Shown here piece by piece: positions 49,813 to 58,589 of a stretch of 64,000 nucleotides of DNA. Within the stretch, counting starts at the first letter, position 1. Each line of letters begins with the position of its first letter. The notes under the pieces are model-generated. The model had not been told where the DNA came from. It saw only the letters and a list, made by a program, of their open reading frames with translations, and searched no databases. The DNA is from Microbacterium terregens (GTDB taxonomy: Bacteria; Actinomycetota; Actinomycetes; Actinomycetales; Microbacteriaceae), in the NCBI RefSeq assembly GCF_039534975.1, contig NZ_BAAAWH010000001.1, positions 3,410,001-3,474,000 on the forward strand, given 5' to 3'. The position numbers were made by a program, and so were the translations under genes.

Positions 49813-50742
49813 TCATGCTCTCTTTGGCGTACGATCATACGATCCTTCAGAGTATACGTCGACTCGTCCTCCTCTCTCCACGATCCACGTCGCGATCTGG
49901 GTGTGATCTGACTCGGCTGGTAGCGATTCCGCCGCCTGCTCCCACATCGCCACCGACGCCTCACTGAGCGTCCGGAAACCGCCCACCGTCTCGCACAGAT
50001 CTAGGGCGATGCGCATGTCCTTGACCATGAGCCCGAGGGCGAAGCCCGAGTCGAATGTCGCGGGCAGCACGAATGACGGCCACTTCTTCTCCGTCGAGCC
50101 GCTCCGCCCGCTGGACGAGTTGAAGGCGTCCACCATGACGTGCGGGTCGAGTCCGAAGTGTGCCCCGGCGGCCATGACCTCGCCGGTGATCCACAGGTGA
50201 GTTGCGGACAGCAAATTGTTCAGCGCCTTCATCGCGTGCCCCGCACCGAGCGCGCCGACAGCCGAGACGCTCCCCAGCGGCTCCAGGAATACTCGAGCGT
50301 CCTCCACGTCGCGAGGATCGCCGCCCGCCATGATCGTCAGATCGCCGCGCTCCGCGCCGCCGACTCCGCCGGAAACGGGAGCATCCACCACACGGACGCC
50401 GGCCGGTGCGAGGCCCAACGCAAGTGCGCGAGTGCGCGCAGGCTCGGACGAGCTCATGTCGATCATCAGAACTCCCGGCCTCAAGACGCCGGACGCCAGA
50501 CAGTCCTCCACCACGCGCTCGACCACGCCGGAGTCCGGAAGGATGAGGATGAGCACGTCTACGCGCCCGGCCATGTCGGCCAGATCCGGATGCACGGTCG
50601 CCCCGGTCTGCTGCACCCTGTCACGCGCCACGGATGACAAGTCGAACCCGTGGACATCGTGACCGGCGCGGACGAGGTTGGCCACCATGGGCACTCCCAT
50701 GCGTCCCAGCCCGATGAACCCGACGCTCGCGGCCTCAGACAT
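49813..50742 (-). CDS. 3-hydroxyisobutyrate-dehydrogenase-family (beta-hydroxyacid) dehydrogenase 1
   Basis: A 309-residue beta-hydroxyacid dehydrogenase. NAD(P)-binding GFIGLGRMGVPMVANL lies near the N-terminus. DAPVSGGVGGAERGDLTIMAGG binds substrate, and the catalytic Lys is in GHAMKALNNLL. It oxidises a 3-hydroxyacid or reduces a semialdehyde. ATG 50742 overlaps the upstream CMD stop by 8 bases; the longer open frame has no support. A paralogue is encoded at 51,540, with a CMD and a cupin gene between them. Confidence 0.9.
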   Translation of the reverse strand: MSEAASVGFIGLGRMGVPMVANLVRAGHDVHGFDLSSVARDRVQQTGATVHPDLADMAGRVDVLILILPDSGVVERVVEDCLASGVLRPGVLMIDMSSSEPARTRALALGLAPAGVRVVDAPVSGGVGGAERGDLTIMAGGDPRDVEDARVFLEPLGSVSAVGALGAGHAMKALNNLLSATHLWITGEVMAAGAHFGLDPHVMVDAFNSSSGRSGSTEKKWPSFVLPATFDSGFALGLMVKDMRIALDLCETVGGFRTLSEASVAMWEQAAESLPAESDHTQIATWIVERGGRVDVYSEGSYDRTPKRA

Positions 50743-51148
50743 CGTGGCCGAGTTCGACCAGCACCCGCTGTGCGATGCGGAACGAGTCCAGCGAAGCCGG
50801 CACACCCGCGTAGATCGCGGTCTGCATCAGGACGGCCTGGATCTCGCTCGGGAGCACTCCGTTGTTGATCGCCCCCCGCACATGGATCGCGAGCTCGTGC
50901 GGGCGGTTGAGCACCGTCAGCATTGCGAGATTCACGAGACTGCGGGTCGCCCGCGGGAGCTCGTCACCTCCCCAGACGACCCCCCAGCAATACTCCGTGA
51001 CCAGCTCCTGAATCGGCCGGGCGAAAGCGGTAGCGTTTTCCAGCGATGCCTCGACGTGCGCGTCACCGAGGACCTCTCGGCGCACGCGCTCGCCTCGCTC
51101 GAGAGTCTCTTGGCGCGTTCGCGTGTCGTTGCTGTTGACTTCGGTCAT
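50735..51148 (-). CDS. Carboxymuconolactone decarboxylase-family protein (PcaC-like)
   Basis: A 137-residue single-domain CMD protein. QELVTEYCWGVVWGGDELPRATRSLVNLAMLTVLNRPHELAIHVRGAINNG followed by EIQAVLMQTAIYAGVPAS is the PcaC-type core. Real PcaC decarboxylates 4-carboxymuconolactone; the neighbours here are not a protocatechuate pathway, so a related lactone or keto-acid is more likely. ATG 51148 overlaps the cupin stop (ATGA). Confidence 0.9.
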   Translation of the reverse strand: MTEVNSNDTRTRQETLERGERVRREVLGDAHVEASLENATAFARPIQELVTEYCWGVVWGGDELPRATRSLVNLAMLTVLNRPHELAIHVRGAINNGVLPSEIQAVLMQTAIYAGVPASLDSFRIAQRVLVELGHDV

Positions 51149-51543
51149 GGCGTGACCTCCGGGGTCGGGGCGACGAACTCGTGGTCTGCGACCGGGGCCG
51201 CCCAGGAAGTCGTGCCGAGCGAAATGGCGATGTGCGTCATAAGCGAGTCGGATGCGGCGCCGTGCCAGTGCGACTCGCCAGCCGGCGACCACACCGTGTC
51301 GCCGGCGTGCAGCACCTCGACGCGGCCGCCTGCGCTCTGCACGAGCCCGCTTCCGGCGAGCACCAGCAGGATCTGGCCCGACTCGTGGGCGTGCCAATGC
51401 GTGCGCGCTCCGGGACTGAAGGTCACCGTGTTGACCGTCACACCATCGACAGAGCCGGTGAGGTACGGATAGACGTCGCCGGTGAACCGCGACCCCGTCT
51501 TCCCTTGCGCGCCGACCTGCTCGTGAGGGCGGATGACGATCAT
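51145..51543 (-). CDS. Single-domain cupin
   Basis: A 132-residue cupin. Motif 1 is GARTHWHAHESGQILLVLAGSG, with HxH and E metal ligands, and motif 2 is GDTVWSPAGESHWHGA with a His. Such cupins serve as isomerases, dioxygenase-like enzymes or metal-binding helpers. The start ATG (51543) overlaps the stop of the second hydroxyacid dehydrogenase. It is in the middle of the coupled catabolic operon. Confidence 0.9.
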   Translation of the reverse strand: MIVIRPHEQVGAQGKTGSRFTGDVYPYLTGSVDGVTVNTVTFSPGARTHWHAHESGQILLVLAGSGLVQSAGGRVEVLHAGDTVWSPAGESHWHGAASDSLMTHIAISLGTTSWAAPVADHEFVAPTPEVTP

Positions 51544-52448
51544 GAATTCTCCTCGCCGTCGGGGGTGATGCGGATGCCGCCGGATATGTCGCCGAGCGCG
51601 TCGACGACGCTGTTGCTGATGGCATCCGCGTAGCCGAGCGCCCGCGCGAGACCGAAGCTGGCGATCGGGCCAGCCGCATTGAGGCTCGCCACCCGCAGTT
51701 GGGCGAGCAGTTCGACATACAGGGTGACGTCCTTGAGCATGAGGGTGTTCGACAGACCGCCCTCGAGATAATCGCCTGTGATGATCCTGGGGAAGCGGTT
51801 GAGCGTCGCGAAGTTCACTCCCGAACTGGCGTTGAGCACGTCCAGCACCGACGCCAGGTCCAGCCCCGCAGCCCGGGCAGCCACCATCACTTCGGCCGTC
51901 GCCGACAGAGCGACCGCGTTGAGGAAGTTGTTCAGCAGCTTCGTGGTGTGCCCGCTTCCGCTCGGCCCGAGAAAGAAGATCTTTGCTGCGAACCGGTCGA
52001 GGACCGGCTTCGCATGCTCAAGGGCCTCCTCATCGCCGCCGACCATCAGGGTCAGCGTTCCCGATTCGGCTGCGGCCGCGCCCCCGGATACCCCGGCATC
52101 CAGGTAGAACGCACCACGGGCGGCGAAGTCGGCCGAGATCCCCCGCGTCGACGCGGGCGCCGCCGTACTCAGATCTACGATGATCTGCCCTTTGCGTGCT
52201 CTCGCCAGAAGGCCGTCATCGTCGTATATGACCCGTTCCACGGCGCGACTGTCCGGCAAGGACAGGAGGATCAGCGTGCTGGCGCCCGCGACGGACGCGA
52301 CGCTCTGGGCCGCAACCGCGCCGACGCGACCGGCAGCGGCCTGGTCGAGGTCGAACCCCCGCACCTCGACCCCCGCTCCCCCGAGTCGTTGCGCGATGCG
52401 CCCTCCCATGTTGCCCAGACCGATGAATCCGACACTGAGCCCGATCAC
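51540..52448 (-). CDS. 3-hydroxyisobutyrate-dehydrogenase-family dehydrogenase 2
   Basis: A 302-residue paralogue of the protein at 49,813. It has GFIGLGNMGGRIAQRL, DAGVSGGAAAAESGTLTLMVGG, and Lys in GSGHTTKLLNNFL. The two differ widely in sequence, so they probably act on different intermediates or in opposite directions. It starts with GTG overlapping the SDR stop (52445-52448). Confidence 0.9.
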   Translation of the reverse strand: MIGLSVGFIGLGNMGGRIAQRLGGAGVEVRGFDLDQAAAGRVGAVAAQSVASVAGASTLILLSLPDSRAVERVIYDDDGLLARARKGQIIVDLSTAAPASTRGISADFAARGAFYLDAGVSGGAAAAESGTLTLMVGGDEEALEHAKPVLDRFAAKIFFLGPSGSGHTTKLLNNFLNAVALSATAEVMVAARAAGLDLASVLDVLNASSGVNFATLNRFPRIITGDYLEGGLSNTLMLKDVTLYVELLAQLRVASLNAAGPIASFGLARALGYADAISNSVVDALGDISGGIRITPDGEENS

Positions 52449-53296
52449 TGCTGCACCCCCGCGTCCGCGTAGATCGCCCGGTCGACGGCCGCTGCGTCCC
52501 AGGCGCCCGCGCCTCCGGAGGGACGAACGGTGTTCACGATGGACGCCCCGCCGTCGGCCGCGTACACCTGTCCGGTCACGTAGGCCGATTCATCACTGAG
52601 GAGGAAGGTGGAGACCGCCGCGATCTCCTCGGGTGTCCCGGCGCGACGCAAGGGGGTCGTCGATGCGCGCAGCTCCATGTCGTTCTTGCCGCCGGCGACG
52701 CTCGGTGCCGCGCGGAACAGCTCGGTGGGGACGATGCCTGGGGCGACGGCGTTCACGCGCACGCCCAGCGGCCCCCCGTACATCGCGGCGCTGTGGACAA
52801 GACCGACGACGGCGTGTTTCGACACGTGGTACGCGAACAGATCGGCACTTCCCTTCAGACTGGCAATCGAGGCGGTGAGCACAATGGATCCCGGGGCTCC
52901 CGCTCGGCGGAACTCGCGGAAGGCGGCGCGGATGCCGAGGAAAGAGCCGCGCACGTTCACGCCCATCACCCGGTCGAACTCGTCGGCCGACAGGTCGGGC
53001 AACTGCGTGAAATCACCGAAGATGCCCGCGTTGAGGTGGTGCAGGTCGACGCCCCCGAAGCGGTCCAGTGCCGCTGCCATGTAGCGCGCGACGTCGGATT
53101 CCGAGGACACATCGGCCTGGACCGCGATGGCGGGCCCCTGCACCTCCGTGGCGGTGCGCTCAGCCGCGTCGCTATCGATGTCGACGACCACGACAGCGGC
53201 ACCTTCCTCCGACAGCCGGTGCGCTGATGCACGGCCGAGGCCGCTTCCGGCCCCCGTTACGACCGCGGTGCGCCCGCGCAGCCCTCGAGAATTCAT
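52445..53296 (-). CDS. Short-chain dehydrogenase/reductase
   Basis: A 283-residue classical SDR. The nucleotide-binding TGAGSGLGRA (about 14-23), NAG strand in HLNAGIF, catalytic S143 (TASIASL), Y156 and K160 (YHVSK) are all present. The C-terminal extension (after GGASIVN) of 35 residues is longer than usual. It oxidises or reduces an alcohol or keto group with NAD(P)(H). ATG 53296 overlaps the MBL gene stop. Confidence 0.92.
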   Translation of the reverse strand: MNSRGLRGRTAVVTGAGSGLGRASAHRLSEEGAAVVVVDIDSDAAERTATEVQGPAIAVQADVSSESDVARYMAAALDRFGGVDLHHLNAGIFGDFTQLPDLSADEFDRVMGVNVRGSFLGIRAAFREFRRAGAPGSIVLTASIASLKGSADLFAYHVSKHAVVGLVHSAAMYGGPLGVRVNAVAPGIVPTELFRAAPSVAGGKNDMELRASTTPLRRAGTPEEIAAVSTFLLSDESAYVTGQVYAADGGASIVNTVRPSGGAGAWDAAAVDRAIYADAGVQQ

Positions 53297-54141
53297 GCCT
53301 GCGACCCCTTCCAGGTGCCGATGGTGGCGACGAGGTCGTCGAGACCGACGCCCCGCAGGGGTGTGAAGCGCGTCAACGTATCAGGGTCATGCCCGGGCAC
53401 CACGTGTTGCACCCGCCCTTCCCCGACGAGCTTGCCGACGGTGTCGAACCCCTCGTACATCTCCACGAGGTTCGCAACGGACGTGAACGGCATGTCTCGT
53501 TCGAGCTCTTCGTAGTAGTGCACGGCGTCGCTGGCCAGCAGGACCGGGCCCTGGTCGGTCTGCACGATGAGCGCGGACTGTCCGGGCGTGTGCCCGCCGA
53601 TCTCGATCACGTCGATTCCGGACTCGATCCGTGTGCTTCCGGAGAAGGTGCGGACCCTGCCCGCCGCATGCAGCTCCTGCAGGGTGTGGAGCTCCGCATC
53701 TTCCGTGGAGTGGTGGAACTGCCGGCGCTGCGCGTGCTTGGAGCCCCAGAAGTCCAGCTCCCGCTGGGAGATCAGGAACTGCGCGTTCGGGAAGAGATCG
53801 AGGTTTCCGATGTGGTCGTAGTGGGCGTGCGTGATCACGACGCGGTCGATGCTCTCGGCCCGATGACCGAGACGCTCCAGAAGGTCGACAGGCGGCACCA
53901 ACGTCGTCCTCGATCGACGGGACCCGCCCTGCGGCGAGAAGCCCGTGTCGACGAGGACGACACCGCTGCTGCCTCGGATGAGCCAGACGAAGTAGTCCAT
54001 GCGGATATCGCCATCCGCCTCCCCATAAAGCGGGTAGTTGAGGTACACCTCGCTGCGCGCGCCCACCCGCGTGCCGTACTTGGCGATGACGACCTGGTGG
54101 GAGGCGGTGTGCGCGTCCGGGCGTCGCTGCTCTTCGGGCAT
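53293..54141 (-). CDS. Metallo-beta-lactamase-fold hydrolase (AHL-lactonase-like) 1
   Basis: A 282-residue MBL protein with the zinc motif HAHYDH (105-110), a later His in GGHTPGQSA, the Asp of LLASDAVHY and the final PGHD His. The arrangement (DYFVWLIRG, VVLVDTGFSP) is that of N-acyl-homoserine lactonase-like enzymes, which open lactones. In a catabolic operon, lactone hydrolysis of a pathway intermediate is more likely than quorum quenching, but the latter cannot be excluded. ATG 54141 has aaaggaggcagg. A palindrome lies in the 37-bp gap upstream. Confidence 0.9.
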   Translation of the reverse strand: MPEEQRRPDAHTASHQVVIAKYGTRVGARSEVYLNYPLYGEADGDIRMDYFVWLIRGSSGVVLVDTGFSPQGGSRRSRTTLVPPVDLLERLGHRAESIDRVVITHAHYDHIGNLDLFPNAQFLISQRELDFWGSKHAQRRQFHHSTEDAELHTLQELHAAGRVRTFSGSTRIESGIDVIEIGGHTPGQSALIVQTDQGPVLLASDAVHYYEELERDMPFTSVANLVEMYEGFDTVGKLVGEGRVQHVVPGHDPDTLTRFTPLRGVGLDDLVATIGTWKGSQA

Positions 54142-54170
54142 TCCTGCCTCCTTTCGTATCCGTCAGATTA

Positions 54171-54183
54171 TATGATGATCATA
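54171..54183 (-). promoter_or_regulatory. Palindrome TATGAT-G-ATCATA upstream of the MBL operon
   Basis: A perfect 6-1-6 inverted repeat in the gap between the hydrolase and MBL genes, overlapping the hydrolase stop. GATCATAC here (54177-54184) also occurs at 49833-49840 near the GntR gene. It is a candidate binding site for that regulator. Confidence 0.45.
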
Positions 54184-55198
54184 CAATATACGGGATAGTG
54201 TCCGCCGGGGCGAGGAATCCGTCCAGTCGCTCCAGGAAGGCGTCGCGCCCACGCTCCGGGCGGTCGAGCAACAGGTAATGGGTCGTGCCCTCCGGCTCCC
54301 AGAGGTCGATCTCCTGGGCGTGGCAGAGATCCTCCACGAGCACGTCGATGTCCTCCTTGCGGGCGAGATCGTCGTACTCGGGGAGGACGATCATCACGCG
54401 CGCAGAGACCTGACCGGCATGGAAGAGCCGCTGACCGTGCCCGGCCATCAGATGGAGGTCCTCGAGCATGCCGTTCGGGCTCCGATACGACGGCGGCTGG
54501 CGCGTGCCAGACGTCGGGTCACCGTCGAGCAGCGCCTGCTGAAATGCGCGGAGCATGGCCGGATCACGCCAACTGTCCTTGTCCTCGACGGGGATCTGCC
54601 TGTTCCAGTGGCCCTCAAGGCCGGCCAGCACGTTGAACTTGTATCCCCCGAAGTTCTCCGGGTTGAGGCGGTACGGATGTGCAGGATCGTCCCACCGCTC
54701 CGTGTCGCGGAACATGCGATGTCCACCCACTCCCCCATAGACGACGACGTAGAGGACGAGGTGGCTCACCTTCTCCGGCCGCAGCGAAGCAAGCATCGCG
54801 GCGCACGTGGCCCCGACACCCCACCCCAGAATGCCGACCTGCTTCTGCCCCGTCGCGTCGCGCAGGTGATCGACGACGGCATCCAGATCACGCGTGATCT
54901 CGATGGTGCGCACGAGCGGCTTCTGCCCGAGAGGCTCCTCCTCCATCTCGGCCGGGCGCTCGGAGCGGCCGAATCCCCGAGCGTCCGGGATGTAGCAGAC
55001 GTGCCCCTTGCGGGCGAGGTCCTCCGCCAGCGATCCGCCGGGGACGGGCAGATCGAACTCACTCAGTCCCGGGATGGTCGTCCCGTGCAGGAGCACCATC
55101 GGAACGCGCGGAGCGGGGCCGTCGGGCCGCACCTCCCGCACGGCGATGGTGACCCCGTCGTCCGTGGTGACCGTGAAGTCCGTGCGTATGACATCCAT
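54179..55198 (-). CDS. Alpha/beta-hydrolase-fold protein lacking the nucleophilic serine
   Basis: A 339-residue alpha/beta-hydrolase-fold protein: VLLHGTTIPG near the oxyanion region, DARGFGRS, then the nucleophile elbow reading ILGWGVGATC, so the G-x-S-x-G serine is Gly. A late His is in GTTHYLLLD. Without Ser, Asp or Cys at this place ordinary ester hydrolysis is not expected; it may be a lyase, a binding protein, or a cofactor-free enzyme. ATG 55198 has aaaggaa at good spacing; ATG 55204 is too close. It heads the minus-strand run 54,179-48,284, divergent from the MBL gene at 55,312. Confidence 0.85.
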   Translation of the reverse strand: MDVIRTDFTVTTDDGVTIAVREVRPDGPAPRVPMVLLHGTTIPGLSEFDLPVPGGSLAEDLARKGHVCYIPDARGFGRSERPAEMEEEPLGQKPLVRTIEITRDLDAVVDHLRDATGQKQVGILGWGVGATCAAMLASLRPEKVSHLVLYVVVYGGVGGHRMFRDTERWDDPAHPYRLNPENFGGYKFNVLAGLEGHWNRQIPVEDKDSWRDPAMLRAFQQALLDGDPTSGTRQPPSYRSPNGMLEDLHLMAGHGQRLFHAGQVSARVMIVLPEYDDLARKEDIDVLVEDLCHAQEIDLWEPEGTTHYLLLDRPERGRDAFLERLDGFLAPADTIPYIV

Positions 55199-55262
55199 GT
55201 TCATTTCCTTTCGACCCGCAAAGCCCACCGCTTGACCCGGCATTCGCCGTAGCGGAGGATTG

Positions 55263-55290
55263 TTAATATGTATTACCGTCTGACATTCAA
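55263..55290 (-). promoter_or_regulatory. Candidate promoter for the minus-strand operon
   Basis: Minus strand: TTGAAT (55285-55290) and TATTAA (55263-55268) are 16 bp apart, in an AT-rich island of the 113-bp divergent region between 55198 and 55312. Fits a sigma-70-like promoter; untested. Confidence 0.4.
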
Positions 55291-55311
55291 TGCCGAGAGC
55301 TTGGTCCCCGC

Positions 55312-56235
55312 ATGACGATCCCTCCCTCAGCGAGCGCGCCCGGATCGCGCGAGCCGATCCGCCGCATCCAGGTCGGCGACGCCGAGGTGTACCCGCTGGT
55401 GCAGCTGCGATATCGCGTCGACCCAGCGCGCTTCTTTCCGGAGATCACCCAGTGGTGCGTCGATCGGGACGCGTGGTACTGGCAGGAGCCGTACATCGTC
55501 GGTGGTGCTCTCGCGATCGACATGGGCGCGTTCCTCGTGCGCACCGCGGAGCGCACCATCCTCGTGGATGCCGGAATCGGCAATGACAAACGCCGGCCGA
55601 ACCCGGTGTTCGACAGGCGCCGAGACACCTGGATCGATGCGCTGGCCCGCACGGGCACGTCGCTCGAGGAGGTCGACACCGTGCTCTTCACTCACCTGCA
55701 CGTAGACCACGTGGGCTTCGCCACCAGTCTCCGCGGAGGCGAATGGACGCCGACGTTTCCCCACGCGACGTACCACACGACGGCGGCCGAGCTCGCCTAC
55801 TGGCAGAGCACGGGAGCGGAAGAAGAAGTGGCACGCCTCGGCGACTACATCGGCGACAGCATCCTTCCTCTCGCGGACGCAGGCCGGCTGCAGCTCTCTT
55901 CGCCCGATGCTCGCATCAGCGAGCACGTGCGACTGGTCCCCGCGGCCGGCCACACACCCGGGAACGTCTGCATCGAGCTGCAATCGGCCGGCCGCAGAGC
56001 CGTCTTCTCGGGCGACATGATCCACCACGCGCTCCAGCTCGCCTTCCCCGCGCGCAGCACCGACTACTGCGTCGACCAAGAGGAAGCGACCTCCGCCCGC
56101 CTCGACCTGCTCGCGGGCATGGGCCCGGACGATCTGCTCTTTCCCGCACATTTCCCTGGCTGCGTTCCCGGAAGGGTGGTCGCGCATGACGACGGGACGT
56201 TCGGGTACGACCCGGAGTGGGGCGAAGCGGTCTGA
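55312..56235 (+). CDS. Metallo-beta-lactamase-fold hydrolase 2
   Basis: A 307-residue MBL protein with the zinc motif HLHVDH (128-133), GHTPGNVC, FSGDMIHH and a terminal AHFPG His. The N-terminal 60 residues are longer than in lactonase 1. It resembles lactonases or methyl-parathion-hydrolase-like proteins. It is the only gene of this stretch on the plus strand, divergent from the hydrolase. The ATG has no strong ribosome-binding site. A hydrolytic step on a lactone or ester is likely. Confidence 0.88.
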   Translation: MTIPPSASAPGSREPIRRIQVGDAEVYPLVQLRYRVDPARFFPEITQWCVDRDAWYWQEPYIVGGALAIDMGAFLVRTAERTILVDAGIGNDKRRPNPVFDRRRDTWIDALARTGTSLEEVDTVLFTHLHVDHVGFATSLRGGEWTPTFPHATYHTTAAELAYWQSTGAEEEVARLGDYIGDSILPLADAGRLQLSSPDARISEHVRLVPAAGHTPGNVCIELQSAGRRAVFSGDMIHHALQLAFPARSTDYCVDQEEATSARLDLLAGMGPDDLLFPAHFPGCVPGRVVAHDDGTFGYDPEWGEAV

Positions 56236-56270
56236 GAAGCGGCGGCCCTCCCTATCACGGGGCGAGCGGC

Positions 56271-57170
56271 TCACGGCAGCGGGTACTCGTCGGCGTTGAC
56301 CACCCAGCCCTCCTTCAGCGAGAAGTCCAGGCGAGGAGGCGAGAAGATATCGAGCATCTGGTTGGTCTCGGACGCCACAGACTGGCTGGTGTGGATGACC
56401 TGAGCGGGGATCACCGTCACGGACGGCGCCGCGCAGGGCTCGTGCTGGTCGTCACGCCACGCCGACCGGCGCGTCGTCCACGGCCAGCGCAGGTGGTGGA
56501 TGAACTCCCCTTGCATGACGAACGAGCACTGCTCGAAGTCGTCGTGGGAATGCGGCGAGAGCCGATTGGCGTCCCGCGGGCCGGCTGAGGGCTCGAAGAT
56601 GTTGACCATGAAGGTCGTGCACCGAAACACACGAAACCCGGGCTTTGCGGGCGCCGGTCCGGACAGATCGTAGACCCGCACCCGGTAACCGTCGACGGGC
56701 GCCGGCCACGGCACGAGCGGCGCGAGATTCAGATGCGCTGTGGCGTAGGCCTGCGCATTTGCGGCCATCGCGGTCAGGTCCTCGGCACGGTGGGAGAGCA
56801 TCCGGATGACTCTCCCCTCTCCCCGCACCGTCACGGTGCTATCGCCGGGCGGAACGATCACGAGGCTGCGCCCGTTCGCTTCAGCACGCTCGCTGGGAGT
56901 GGACACCACGGCGGTGATGCCCTCGCCGGGCAGATACAGTACGTACTCGTCTGCCTGCCCTGTGCGCTCGAGGGTGAGTTCGCCGGCCAGTTCCGTGTAC
57001 TCGATCACGAAGTTCTGGCCCCGCGCGTACCAGGTGCGGCGGTTGTCGTCGCTGATCTGCGGGGGCTCGGCGTAGAAGCGCACGTAGTCCGCCTCCGAGA
57101 ACTCAGATGCGGCAGGCACCTGGCTGGCGGTCTTCTGCAGTGTGGCTCTGGGATCAGAGGGGTCATACAT
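56271..57170 (-). CDS. Cupin-like protein of unknown function
   Basis: A 299-residue protein with two beta-rich halves. The second has a cupin motif LSPHSHDDFEQCSFVMQGEFIHHLRWPW, with HxH and a downstream acid, and a later PAQVIHTSQ His. The first half (ELAGELTLERTGQADEYVLYLPGEG) looks like a degenerate cupin, making a bicupin architecture. No enzyme family is recognised. It overlaps the start of the CMD gene by 8 bases, so it is co-transcribed with 57,163-64,000. Confidence 0.72.
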   Translation of the reverse strand: MYDPSDPRATLQKTASQVPAASEFSEADYVRFYAEPPQISDDNRRTWYARGQNFVIEYTELAGELTLERTGQADEYVLYLPGEGITAVVSTPSERAEANGRSLVIVPPGDSTVTVRGEGRVIRMLSHRAEDLTAMAANAQAYATAHLNLAPLVPWPAPVDGYRVRVYDLSGPAPAKPGFRVFRCTTFMVNIFEPSAGPRDANRLSPHSHDDFEQCSFVMQGEFIHHLRWPWTTRRSAWRDDQHEPCAAPSVTVIPAQVIHTSQSVASETNQMLDIFSPPRLDFSLKEGWVVNADEYPLP

Positions 57171-57591
57171 GGTCGACGCCTTTCGGTGAAATGCGCGGAG
57201 GTAGCAACCCTTCTTCCGCGAGGATGCGTTCCGCGACCCGGAACGAGGAAAGCGCGGCCGGGGCGCCGCAGTAGGGACCGGTATGGAGCAGCACCTCTCG
57301 GATGTCCTCGACCGTGCACCCGTTTGTTAGTGACGCCCGTACGTGCATCTCGAGTTCTTCCGGCCGATTGAGCGCCACGAGCATCGCGATGGTGAGCAGG
57401 CTCCGGGTGCGACGGTCGAGGACTTCCTCCCGTGTCCAGACGTCCGCCCAGACCGCGCTGGCCAGCCAGTCCTGCACCGGCCGATTGAACTCATCGGCGA
57501 AGGTGTAGTTGGCATCGACCAGCACATCGCCGAACATGTCGCGGCGCCGCACCTCGCCGGCTCGTACGCCCTCCGCTTCGCGAGGCCTCAT
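57163..57591 (-). CDS. Carboxymuconolactone decarboxylase-family protein (PcaC-like)
   Basis: A 142-residue CMD protein. RTRSLLTIAMLVALNRPEELEMHVRASLTNGCTVEDIREVLLHTGPYCGAPAALSSF is the PcaC-type core. It is similar to, but clearly distinct from, the protein at 50,735. Its 5' end overlaps the DUF6282 stop (57588-57591) and its 3' end the cupin start, so it is coupled on both sides. No CxxC peroxidatic motif. Confidence 0.9.
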   Translation of the reverse strand: MRPREAEGVRAGEVRRRDMFGDVLVDANYTFADEFNRPVQDWLASAVWADVWTREEVLDRRTRSLLTIAMLVALNRPEELEMHVRASLTNGCTVEDIREVLLHTGPYCGAPAALSSFRVAERILAEEGLLPPRISPKGVDHV

Positions 57592-58550
57592 GCCGGTGCG
57601 TCCAGACCAAGCAGCTGGCGGCCGTTCGTCCCGACCATCGTGCGAATATCGGATGCCGCGTACCCTTCATCCAGCATCCGGCGCACCATCCGGCGGAACC
57701 CAGTCACCGGCAGGATGCTGTTGGCCTGCCCCAGATCGGAGGAGAAGATGGTCCCGTCCGGACCGCACGCCTCGAGGTACGGCAGGATCGCCTCGTGCGT
57801 AAGCGGGGACTCCGCTCGACCGACGGCCAGGGCGAGGCAGTGCTCCACCTTCGCGCCGAGCCCCACCCACTCGCCGCAGCGCTCGGGAGACGCCCCGATG
57901 ATGAAGGTCGGGTGGCTGACGACGATGGAGCTCACTCCGGCGTCGTGCGCACCTCGGACGAGCACGTCGATCTCGTCTGCAGTGAGATGTCCGGCGTTCA
58001 GGATCGCATCGTGGTTCTTGATCACATCGAAAATGTCGTGGACCTCGGGCACCAGCTCGCCGTGCTCACCGAGGATAGAGATGGGCTCGTGTTCGCGCAG
58101 GCCAAGGTTCGTCGTCGGGAACCGGCTGTTGTGGTGAACGTGATGGAAGTCGATGTGCGCCTGAGATGAGATCGTCGGAAACCACACGACCTTCGCCCCG
58201 AGCGCGAGGTGAAGCTCGACGGCATACGGGTTGAGGCCGCCGATAGTGCGATTGAGCGCAATGCCGGAGAAGACGTGGATGCCGACGTCGGCCAAGCCCG
58301 CGTCGTGCAGCGCGAGCACATCGGTCTGCATCGAGGCGTGGTGGGATTTCACGACGATGGCGGAGAACCCCTGCTCAGCCGCGTCCCGGGCCGCGTCGAG
58401 AATGCCGATGCGTCGAGGAAAGGGGCTAGGGCTCGGGTGCACGTGGAGGTCGACGGCGCCCTGCAGGATCGCATCGACCTCCTCGTCCTCGTGCAGACGA
58501 TCCGCATCGAGGTCCTCGCGGTAGAGATGTGAAAGGGCATTGATGGTCAT
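57588..58550 (-). CDS. DUF6282-family amidohydrolase-like protein
   Basis: A 320-residue protein resembling the DUF6282 family: DLHVHPSPSPFPRR with an HxH pair, GFSAIVVKSHHASMQTD, GIHVFSGIALN, and ILNAGHLT plus SHPTF histidines. The layout is that of metal-dependent TIM-barrel hydrolases. The activity of the family is not established. ATG 58550 follows aaggacc. It lies between the CMD and cyclase genes of the importer operon. Confidence 0.8.
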   Translation of the reverse strand: MTINALSHLYREDLDADRLHEDEEVDAILQGAVDLHVHPSPSPFPRRIGILDAARDAAEQGFSAIVVKSHHASMQTDVLALHDAGLADVGIHVFSGIALNRTIGGLNPYAVELHLALGAKVVWFPTISSQAHIDFHHVHHNSRFPTTNLGLREHEPISILGEHGELVPEVHDIFDVIKNHDAILNAGHLTADEIDVLVRGAHDAGVSSIVVSHPTFIIGASPERCGEWVGLGAKVEHCLALAVGRAESPLTHEAILPYLEACGPDGTIFSSDLGQANSILPVTGFRRMVRRMLDEGYAASDIRTMVGTNGRQLLGLDAPA

Positions 58551-58589
58551 GAGTGGTCCTTCGTTGGTCGGAGTCGGGCGGTGAGGAGG

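Noticed and set aside
53293..54141. Quorum-quenching AHL lactonase as the main role
   Set aside because: The fold fits, but the gene is embedded in a coupled catabolic operon with no quorum-sensing genes nearby; a pathway lactonase is simpler.
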